Shown here in pieces: positions 1-4,886 of a stretch of DNA of 5,170 nucleotides (position 1 is the first letter of the stretch; each line of letters opens with the position of its first letter). This DNA is from Candidatus Bathyarchaeota archaeon. GTDB lineage: Archaea; Thermoproteota; Bathyarchaeia; Bathyarchaeales; Bathycorpusculaceae. Position numbers and translations under genes: made by a program. The notes beneath the pieces were generated by a model. That model was given only the letters and a program-made list of their open reading frames with translations, ran no database searches and was not told where the DNA came from. Location: contig DAOVFL010000070.1 of assembly GCA_030672945.1 (NCBI GenBank), positions 1-5,170 on the forward strand, in the 5' to 3' direction.

Positions 1-509
1 AGATAACAACTGTTCACGTTACACATAACCAAGTTGAAGCTCTCATACTTGCTGACCGTTTGGCAGTCATGAGGGATGGAGTGATTATTCAAACTGGTTC
101 ACCTGAACAAGTTTTCCACAAGCCTAAGGACGACTTTGTAGCTAGATTTGTCGGATTTGAGAACTTGTTTGAAGGAAAAATCATGGAAAATCATGGAGGT
201 GTCGCTAAGATCAACATAGGCGAAGTTACAGTTGAAGCTGTTACAGAGAAAGTTGAAAACTGCACGGTGGGTATCAGGCCAGACGACATCATCGTGTCTA
301 AGCAACCGTTAAAGTCAAGCATGCGAAACACATTGAAGGGGAAAATTTCGGATTCAGTAGATATGAGTTCCCTTGTAAGTTTAATCGTAAACGTAGAGGG
401 CGCTTCCTTTATTGCGTTAATTACGAAAAGATCATTTCTGGAAATGCGGCTTAAGAAGGGTTCCAAAGTTTACTTATTGTTTAAGGCTTCAGCAGTTCAT
501 GTAATCTGA
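1..509 (+). CDS. wtpC: Tungstate/molybdate ABC transporter ATP-binding protein, C-terminal part (WtpC/ModC type)
   Basis: This is the 3' part of a gene that begins before the window; the reading frame is open from the first bases. The protein is the cytoplasmic ATPase that drives an ABC importer. The first visible residues, VHVTHNQVEAL, contain the switch (H-loop) histidine at bases 24-26. They are followed by the usual DRLAVMRDG and SPEQVFHKP segments and by FVGFENL, which leads into a C-terminal TOBE domain (GIRPDD at 270-287). The end, FKASAVHVI, is typical of the oxyanion (molybdate/tungstate) branch of these ATPases. The Walker A, Walker B and signature motifs lie outside the window. A TTG at 60 is not the real start, because homology continues upstream of it. 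WtpC is preferred over ModC from recalled resemblance of the tail to archaeal WtpC; substrate preference cannot be read from the ATPase. The ModE-like gene further downstream supports a molybdate/tungstate role. Confidence 0.88.
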   Translation, partial: ITTVHVTHNQVEALILADRLAVMRDGVIIQTGSPEQVFHKPKDDFVARFVGFENLFEGKIMENHGGVAKINIGEVTVEAVTEKVENCTVGIRPDDIIVSKQPLKSSMRNTLKGKISDSVDMSSLVSLIVNVEGASFIALITKRSFLEMRLKKGSKVYLLFKASAVHVI

Positions 510-514
510 TTTTT
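510..514 (+). terminator. Possible T-tract terminator after the transporter ATPase gene
   Basis: Five consecutive T residues directly follow the TGA stop of the ATPase gene. Archaeal RNA polymerases can terminate at short T-rich tracts without a hairpin, so the position is suitable. The tract is short and no other support is visible. Confidence 0.25.
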
Positions 515-882
515 CAACTCGTACAGGATTACTATGGCTTCGCCTAAAGGTATCTTCAATATCGCAGCCAACATATTTTAGGAAAAACAACGCATTGACC
601 TTGCAAAACACCGTCCTATTCAACACTACAGCAACTATGATTAAGGTAACCGAAGTGAATGCCTTCAAAAATCTAGAATAAAAAACCCTAGCCTAGTTTT
701 GATCTTGTCTCCAGGAAGTATGCAGTTCCAAAGTCTAAATTAGAAACCTGCTTTATAGAACGAAAAAGAATATCTTACGCACAACTCCCTGTATTATTAC
801 AAAAATTTCACGTGTACAAAACCACAGTGACACACATCTCTAATAGGTTGAGATGAACCACCTAAGGAAAAGATTGACCGCT

Positions 883-900
883 CGAAAAAGTCTAAATAAA
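883..900 (+). promoter_or_regulatory. Probable archaeal promoter (BRE plus TATA-like box) for the ModE-like gene
   Basis: A purine-rich GAAAAAG stretch (BRE-like) is followed by TAAATAAA at 893-900. Transcription would be expected to start about 25 bases downstream, near 918-925. That is just before or at the GGTGA ribosome binding site and gives a very short leader. The call rests on sequence resemblance and spacing only. Confidence 0.35.
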
Positions 901-921
901 AAACAAGTGTAATGTTATAAT

Positions 922-926
922 GGTGA
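922..926 (+). promoter_or_regulatory. Ribosome binding site that fixes a TTG start
   Basis: GGTGA lies 9 bases before the TTG at 936 and matches the archaeal anti-Shine-Dalgarno sequence well. Its TGA is also an in-frame stop for the downstream gene, so that frame cannot begin further upstream. No ATG occurs in the frame until well inside the conserved helix-turn-helix, which leaves TTG 936 as the best start. Confidence 0.6.
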
Positions 927-935
927 AACTTTGAT

Positions 936-1274
936 TTGTCATTTTCTTTGAAAGGAAAAAAGATCAAGCCTGCCTTCAGATTATGGTTTGAAATTGGAGA
1001 CAAATATGTTTTTGGAGAAGGAACTTACTCGCTTCTGGATGAGATTGAAAAGAAGAAGTCGATAAGTGCTGCAGCAAAAGCTACGAAGATGTCTTATCGT
1101 CATGCATGGAACCTAATTAAAGAGGTAGAAAAACACTTAGGAGAAACCCTCCTAAAAACTCAAAAAGGTGGGAAACACGGGGGAAAGTCAGAATTAACAA
1201 GTGTAGGGCTTTCACTATTAACAAGTTACAGAAGATTAAAGAAGAAAATGATAAACGTCTGCAAACTGGAATAA
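936..1274 (+). CDS. ModE-like winged helix-turn-helix DNA-binding protein (single domain)
   Basis: This 112-residue protein matches the N-terminal DNA-binding domain of the molybdate regulator ModE. The helix-turn-helix is at about residues 42-65 (SISAAAKATKMSYRHAW, close to ModE SISQGAKDAGISYKSAW). A glycine-rich wing follows at about 74-88 (KGGKHGGKSELT, like ATGGKGGGGAVLT), then a C-terminal helix that would serve dimerisation. Full-length ModE has about 260 residues and carries C-terminal Mop/TOBE molybdate-binding domains. These are absent here and the frame simply stops, so how the protein senses metal is unknown. The start is TTG, chosen from the GGTGA 9 bases upstream and an in-frame stop just before it. 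The upstream WtpC-type gene suggests it controls molybdate/tungstate uptake or molybdoenzyme genes; that is inference. A more general LysR-type-like regulator is the alternative. Confidence 0.85.
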   Translation: MSFSLKGKKIKPAFRLWFEIGDKYVFGEGTYSLLDEIEKKKSISAAAKATKMSYRHAWNLIKEVEKHLGETLLKTQKGGKHGGKSELTSVGLSLLTSYRRLKKKMINVCKLE

Positions 1275-1307
1275 TGCAATCATAAAAGTTCAGCGCGGTG
1301 ACAAAGG

Positions 1308-2144
1308 ATGAAGTTGGGTCTCCATTTGTCGATCGAGGGGTCAATTGATAGGGTTGTTGACAGAGCTGTGGAGAAGGGTTGTAACACGCTTCAGATGTTC
1401 TCTCGGAATCCTCGCGGATGGCGCTCCAAGAAGCTGGATAAAGGTGAAGTGGAGAGCTTCAAGTTGAAACTGAGGGAGAGTGAAATATGGCCGGTCTTCA
1501 TTCACACGCCTTACTTGTTAAATCTGGCTTCTCCAAAGGAGAGTGTCTATATTAAATCAGTTGAATCTCTTAAAGATGAGTTACGTAGAGCTGCCGAGTT
1601 AGGTGTTCCCTATGTTGTCATCCATCTAGGTAGCCACCTTGGGCATGGAAAGAGAGGAGGGTTCAAGAGAATTGTGGATGCAGTTAATAGCTCCTTCTCT
1701 GCAGTGGAGAACAATGTTACTCTTCTTCTGGAGAACACTGCTGGAACTAGAAATAGTGTAGGATCCTCTTTTGAGGATATTGAATATATAGTTTCCAGAA
1801 TTCAGAATGAAAGGCGCATCGGAATATGTTTTGATACATGTCATGCATTCGCAGCTGGCTATGACTTAGTTTCAAAAGGAGCGGTTAAACATACTCTGAG
1901 CAGATTCGACGAGATAATAGGCCTTAAAGTGCTCAAGCTTGTCCACCTCAACGATTCCAAAGGGAGTCTCCACTCTAGGATAGATAGACATGAACATATT
2001 GGAATGGGAAAGATTGGGGAAAGAGGGTTCAGAAATATTTTAAGGAGTAGACTTGGGCAGCTACCTTTAATCCTTGAAACTCCTATAGACAAACGAAGAA
2101 ATGATGTTGAGAACCTCAGAAAAGTGAGAGAACTCGCACAATGA
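1308..2144 (+). CDS. nfo: Endonuclease IV (AP endonuclease, Nfo/APN1 family)
   Basis: The 278-residue protein is a complete endonuclease IV. This zinc enzyme cuts DNA 5' to abasic sites and removes 3'-blocking groups in base excision repair. All nine ligands of the trinuclear metal centre can be aligned with E. coli Nfo: H66, H106, E142, D176, H179, H213, D226, H228 and E257. Family motifs are easy to see: LQMFSRNPRGW near residue 28, HTPYLLNLASP (66-76), LLENTAG (140-146), GICFDTCHAFAAGYD (172-186), HLNDSKG (213-219) and RHEHIGMGKIG (227-237). The length is normal for the family (about 280). The ATG is supported by GGTGA at 1297-1301, six bases upstream. Only 33 bp separate it from the ModE-like gene, with no room for an obvious promoter of its own, so co-transcription is likely. 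A sugar isomerase of the same TIM-barrel superfamily is excluded by the full ligand set. Confidence 0.96.
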   Translation: MKLGLHLSIEGSIDRVVDRAVEKGCNTLQMFSRNPRGWRSKKLDKGEVESFKLKLRESEIWPVFIHTPYLLNLASPKESVYIKSVESLKDELRRAAELGVPYVVIHLGSHLGHGKRGGFKRIVDAVNSSFSAVENNVTLLLENTAGTRNSVGSSFEDIEYIVSRIQNERRIGICFDTCHAFAAGYDLVSKGAVKHTLSRFDEIIGLKVLKLVHLNDSKGSLHSRIDRHEHIGMGKIGERGFRNILRSRLGQLPLILETPIDKRRNDVENLRKVRELAQ

Positions 2145-2199
2145 TAAGTCAACATGAAACCAGTGTATATTATCTTCGAAGCGTAAAGAGTTCTAAAAT

Positions 2200-2236
2200 A
2201 CTTTTAAGGTAAAGTTAAACGGAGATTACTTTTAAG
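2200..2236 (+). promoter_or_regulatory. Repeated TATA-like element upstream of the amidotransferase-like gene
   Basis: The 9-mer ACTTTTAAG occurs exactly twice, at 2200-2208 and 2228-2236, a period of 28 bases. It resembles an archaeal TATA box and has A-rich sequence before it. The first copy would place the transcription start near 2228-2235; the second would give a nearly leaderless transcript. The first is more compatible with the GAGG ribosome binding site at 2244-2247. Which copy is used cannot be told from sequence. Confidence 0.4.
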
Positions 2237-2254
2237 ATAAGCAGAGGCGCGATT

Positions 2255-2863
2255 ATGAAGATAATTGTAATTAATAACTATTACAAGCCAGAGATGAAGC
2301 CCAGGGTAAACCATATCACACATGCCTTGAGGAACCTAGATAAAACTAAGCTTGAGATATGGAGCTTCCTAGAGATCTGTCGAAAAAAGATTCAGGACGA
2401 CATGAAGGCAATAGTTCTTTCCGGTTCTACTGCTCATCTTCAGAACCCAAGTCATCTCGCAATGTATAGCGCAGAGATTAAATTTGTAAGGCAAGTTGAA
2501 ATTCCAGTTCTAGGAATATGCTTCGGTCATCAACTAATCGGAAAAGCTTTTGATTCGCAGATTCATGCGCTTCCACAGTTTATTAAAGGATTCAAAAAGG
2601 TAAAGGTCCTAGAATCGAATGAAATCTTTTCTTCTTGGAAGAAAGGAACCTCACTCAATCTCTCCCAGAGCCACCGAGATTGCTTGACAAGTCTTCCACA
2701 TGACTTTGTTTCGCTAGCGGAGTCAGAATCCTGCAAAATCGAAGCGATGAAACATAAAAAGAAAGCTATTTATGGCATTCAAGCTCACATCGAGAGATCA
2801 TCAAATGAAAATCCTGATGGCCAGCAGATCTTTAAGAATTTCTTTTCAAACGTAATTAAATAG
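2255..2863 (+). CDS. Stand-alone class I glutamine amidotransferase-like protein
   Basis: This 202-residue protein has the class I glutamine amidotransferase fold of the GuaA/TrpG type, which removes ammonia from glutamine or hydrolyses a gamma-glutamyl amide. The nucleophile elbow GICFGHQ holds Cys89, and GIQAHIE supplies His178 and Glu180, so the catalytic triad is intact. The family usually has GVQFHPE at the second site and SGGP where this protein has SGS (56-58); both are departures from the GMP synthetase subunit. The end (NPDGQQIFKNFF) also resembles GuaA-type amidotransferases. No synthetase or other acceptor domain is fused or encoded next door, so the partner and product are unknown. 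It could be a GMP synthase glutamine subunit paralog or a gamma-glutamyl hydrolase. The ATG has GAGG seven bases upstream. A 110-bp gap with TATA-like repeats precedes it, so it probably has its own promoter. Confidence 0.82.
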   Translation: MKIIVINNYYKPEMKPRVNHITHALRNLDKTKLEIWSFLEICRKKIQDDMKAIVLSGSTAHLQNPSHLAMYSAEIKFVRQVEIPVLGICFGHQLIGKAFDSQIHALPQFIKGFKKVKVLESNEIFSSWKKGTSLNLSQSHRDCLTSLPHDFVSLAESESCKIEAMKHKKKAIYGIQAHIERSSNENPDGQQIFKNFFSNVIK

Positions 2864-2880
2864 AATTCAAGTTCTATTTA
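2857..2880. repeat. Perfect 9-bp inverted repeat across two convergent stop codons
   Basis: TAAATAGAA (2857-2865), a 6-base loop and TTCTATTTA (2872-2880) form a perfect inverted repeat. The left arm holds the TAG stop of the amidotransferase-like gene, and the right arm holds the TAG stop of the methyltransferase gene on the other strand. Both genes therefore end in AAA-TAG, a lysine codon and a stop. The transcript from either strand could fold the same hairpin. It may serve as a bidirectional 3'-end element, but the stem is AT-rich and weak and no long T tract follows. Confidence 0.6.
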
Positions 2881-3503
2881 GTCGCCCTTATCTTCCAATA
2901 GTGTGGTCCATTCTTTGACAGCTGTATGGTCACATCAGCAAAAGGTGTTAACATATCGGAAACCTCGTGCTTCCTGAAGAAGTGATGTAACTCTTCAAAG
3001 CGTCTTTCCTCAAAACCTTCCAAGATTTTGAAGGTGTCATTCTCCACCTTTTTGCCTGTTCCATATCGAGGGTCCATAACTGAAACGAGATTTGCAAGGA
3101 ATACGCCATCTTTCCTGAGGACTCTGTAAATTTCACGTATAGTCTTCAGAATGTCCTTCTTTATAGCATGGTGTATAACGCTTATGCTAATCACAGCGTC
3201 AAAACTGCAATCATTGAACGGAAGAGAAGTCATCGTAGCTCGCGTCAGTGCTACGTTTCTCAGCTGCTCCTTCCTGATTAATTCATCTGCAATCTTTGTC
3301 GCAGTTACAGAAAAGTCTACTCCTACAATGTCAAAGCTGTTCTTAGCTAGATAGATGCAATGCCTGCCAACCCCGCAACCCAAATCAAGAATCCTTCTAA
3401 TCTTGCGACACCTGAAATTAGGCAACGCCTTTTCCACAAATGAAGCTGGCTGCATCAACTTTGTTGGCAATCGTTTCAGGGTTGAATAATAACTTTCCCA
3501 CAT
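2874..3503 (-). CDS. Class I SAM-dependent methyltransferase, substrate unknown
   Basis: This is a Rossmann-fold methyltransferase of about 209 residues, of the Methyltransf_11 type. Motif I is ILDLGCGVGRH, followed by the acidic residue of motif II in VGVDFS that would hold the ribose of S-adenosylmethionine. TSLPFNDCSFDAVISISVIHH corresponds to motifs III-IV and RVLRKDGVFLAN to the post-motif region. The C-terminal part (DPRYGTGKKVEN onward) should set the substrate, and I cannot assign it. The VIHH segment recalls Trm9-like tRNA methyltransferases, but this is too weak for a call. The start is uncertain. A TTG at 3530 sits directly after the TGA stop of the TatD gene and would add nine residues, but has no visible ribosome binding site. 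The ATG at 3503 has GAGAGG nine bases upstream and is preferred. It is the last gene of the minus-strand cluster and is probably translated by coupling with TatD. Confidence 0.85.
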   Translation of the reverse strand: MWESYYSTLKRLPTKLMQPASFVEKALPNFRCRKIRRILDLGCGVGRHCIYLAKNSFDIVGVDFSVTATKIADELIRKEQLRNVALTRATMTSLPFNDCSFDAVISISVIHHAIKKDILKTIREIYRVLRKDGVFLANLVSVMDPRYGTGKKVENDTFKILEGFEERRFEELHHFFRKHEVSDMLTPFADVTIQLSKNGPHYWKIRATK

Positions 3504-3512
3504 GAAATTGAG

Positions 3513-3518
3513 CCTCTC
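3513..3518 (-). promoter_or_regulatory. Ribosome binding site favouring the internal ATG of the methyltransferase gene
   Basis: Read on the minus strand, GAGAGG ends nine bases before the ATG at 3503. No comparable sequence precedes the alternative TTG at 3530. The site would lie inside the coding sequence if TTG were used, so both starts remain possible. Confidence 0.4.
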
Positions 3519-3530
3519 ATCAATAGTCAA

Positions 3531-4304
3531 TCAAGAGAGATGGGGTAATCGAAAGATTTTTCTAGCGTTCTCCGTTGTTGCTGCTGCCAGTTTATCCATA
3601 GAGATTTCCTTGAGATCTGCAATCTTTTTAGCTATGAAAGGAAGGAAAGCGGGTTCATTTCGTTTTCCTCTCATTTCTTGAGGAGCAAGCCATGGACTAT
3701 CTGTTTCAAGGAGAATCTTGTTCAAGTCTATCCATCTGGCGATTTCACGTAGTTTGTGAGAGTTTGGGAAAGTGATGGATCCTGTAAATGATATGTAAAA
3801 GTCAGATTTGATGCACTGTTCAGCCATTTCTCTACTTCCTGAGAAGCAATGCATTACTCCGGTTATTTCTCCTTTGAATTTTGACAATATTTCAAGCGTG
3901 TCAGCGTGTGCGTCTCGGTCGTGGATTACGACTGGTAACGCCAGCTGTTTCGCTAGAGATAATTGGGTTTCGAAGGTTTTCTTCTGGGCTCCTCTGGGAG
4001 ATAAGTTTCGGTAGTAGTCCAGTCCGATCTCGCCGATAGCTACAACCCTTGGGTTTTCACAGAGTTTCTTTAAGTTATTTAGAACTTTTTCGTTGAACTG
4101 ACTGGCATTGTGTGGATGAATTCCTACTGTTGCGTAAAGCCCCTTATGCTTCTTAGCTAATTCGACGGCGTCTCTGCTGCCTTTAAGGTTAAATCCAATG
4201 TTCACTATGCATTCAACGCCAACTTCTCTGGCTCGACTTATCACTTTTTCCCGATCTTTATCGAAGCTTCCCCACTGAAGATGAGCATGAGTGTCAACTA
4301 ACAT
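3531..4304 (-). CDS. tatD: TatD-family metal-dependent hydrolase (putative DNase)
   Basis: The 257-residue protein is a complete TatD-type TIM-barrel hydrolase of normal length. Members use two divalent metal ions; characterised ones act as 3'-5' exonucleases or DNases in repair and DNA degradation, and some have other hydrolase activities. The metal ligands are all visible: H6 and H8 in DTHAH at the N-terminus, E92 in GEIGLDYY, H128 in VVIHDRDAH, H152 in MHCFSG and D202 in LLETDSPWLAP. GIHPH (61-65) and the TENARKIF tail are also typical. The start ATG lies 20 bp after the stop of the macro-domain gene, and its stop TGA touches the alternative TTG start of the methyltransferase gene. That supports an operon. 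Only a weak AAGGG-like sequence lies before the start. Exact substrate is unknown; a DNA or nucleic-acid role is the family default. Confidence 0.93.
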   Translation of the reverse strand: MLVDTHAHLQWGSFDKDREKVISRAREVGVECIVNIGFNLKGSRDAVELAKKHKGLYATVGIHPHNASQFNEKVLNNLKKLCENPRVVAIGEIGLDYYRNLSPRGAQKKTFETQLSLAKQLALPVVIHDRDAHADTLEILSKFKGEITGVMHCFSGSREMAEQCIKSDFYISFTGSITFPNSHKLREIARWIDLNKILLETDSPWLAPQEMRGKRNEPAFLPFIAKKIADLKEISMDKLAAATTENARKIFRLPHLS

Positions 4305-4324
4305 TTTTCAACCCTTTTTAACGA

Positions 4325-4858
4325 TTAACGTTTAAGCATTAAGGATTGGAGAGTGCTTTTGAAGGTTTTGAAGGTTTCATGGTCGTAAAGGCAGAAGACC
4401 ACTTTACCTAGTTTTGCTAGACCCTCCAGATGCGCTATAGTAGTTGAAAGCATTATTGCAGCGCACCGCTTTTTTGGAAATCCGAAAATTCCTGTGCTTA
4501 TGGCTGGAAATGCTATGCTTTTCAAATTGTTTTTGTCAGCGAGGATTAGTGAGTTTAGAGTGGCGTCCTTCAGTTTTTCATCTTCATGCTCTTCACCGTG
4601 CCTTGGACCAACAGCGTGAATTACATATTTTACCTTAAGTTTTCCTCCTGTCGTCATCACAGCTCCGCCTACATGGGTTCCTCCAACCTTGTTGCATTCC
4701 TCTTGGATTTTCGATCCTCCTTTCCGTCTAATGGCTCCAGCTACTCCCCCGCCCAGTTGTAGAGTAGTGCTTGCAGCGTTAACTATCGCGTCTGTATCTA
4801 AGTTGGTTATGTCGCCTTGCTTCAACTCCAAAACAGTATTGTTGATTTCCATTTTCAT
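4325..4858 (-). CDS. Macro domain protein (ADP-ribose-binding fold)
   Basis: The 177-residue protein consists of one macro domain, a fold that binds ADP-ribose and related ligands and in many members removes ADP-ribose or O-acetyl groups. Seen in order: GDIT (15-18) and DAIVNAAS (23-30), with D23 expected to contact the adenine; the glycine-rich loop LGGGVAGAIRRKGG (35-48); YVIHAVGP (78-85); and the phosphate loop STGIFGFP (121-128). In MacroD-type hydrolases the catalytic pair is the second Asn of NAAN and the Asp of GVDGAI. Here these positions are Ser30 and Ala40. Binding looks intact, but MacroD-type catalysis is doubtful. The ATG has GAGG seven bases upstream (4866-4869 on the minus strand); a second ATG two codons in is less likely. 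It lies 28 bp after the flavodoxin-like gene and 20 bp before tatD. The physiological ligand is unknown. Confidence 0.92.
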   Translation of the reverse strand: MKMEINNTVLELKQGDITNLDTDAIVNAASTTLQLGGGVAGAIRRKGGSKIQEECNKVGGTHVGGAVMTTGGKLKVKYVIHAVGPRHGEEHEDEKLKDATLNSLILADKNNLKSIAFPAISTGIFGFPKKRCAAIMLSTTIAHLEGLAKLGKVVFCLYDHETFKTFKSTLQSLMLKR

Positions 4859-4886
4859 GTATGAACCTCTATCAGTGCCGTTTGCA

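Larger units (their letters stand above)
510..935. other. 426-bp intergenic stretch with no recognised gene
   Basis: This AT-rich stretch separates the ATPase gene from the ModE-like gene. Two adjacent plus-strand frames (about 505-680 and about 692-854) and one minus-strand frame (about 489-690) stay open for roughly 50 to 67 codons each. None has a start with a convincing ribosome binding site, and I recognise none of the translations. The minus frame has a hydrophobic stretch in its first half (LIIVAVVL) when read from a TTG near 668. Other visible items are an imperfect palindrome TGTA-N4-TACA at 790-801, a T6 run on the minus strand near 680-685, and a probable promoter at the right end. 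It could be a decayed gene, a regulatory region or an undetected small RNA gene. No tRNA-like or box C/D-like pattern was found. Confidence 0.6.

Noticed and set aside
191..466. Open frame of 91 codons on the minus strand inside the ATPase gene
   Set aside because: It is antisense to the conserved TOBE domain and has no recognisable product or ribosome binding site.
681..700. Tandem CCTAG CCTAG flanked by AAAAC/GTTTT as a mobile-element end or terminator
   Set aside because: The arms are five bases and AT-rich, there is no matching copy elsewhere in the window, and no transposase-like sequence is nearby.
911..925. ModE-type operator at the GTTATAA sequence before the ModE-like gene
   Set aside because: Only one half-site resembling GTTAT is present, without the inverted partner needed for the known bacterial ModE box.
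920..934. Four-codon ATG mini-frame just before the ModE-like gene as a leader peptide
   Set aside because: It is too short to mean much, overlaps the ribosome binding site by necessity, and has no Shine-Dalgarno sequence of its own.
797..1003. Open frame of 68 codons on the minus strand running from the gap into the ModE-like gene
   Set aside because: It overlaps the N-terminus and promoter region of the ModE-like gene, shows no family motif, and has no supporting start signal.
1859..2155. Open frame of 98 codons on the minus strand across the end of nfo
   Set aside because: It lies antisense to a well-conserved nfo gene that has all catalytic residues, and its translation is serine/leucine-rich with no recognisable motif.
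4325..4858. Antitoxin DarG of a DarTG toxin-antitoxin system, which also has a macro domain
   Set aside because: No DarT-like ADP-ribosyltransferase gene lies next to it, the protein lacks the C-terminal DarG region, and the neighbours are a flavodoxin-like gene and tatD.
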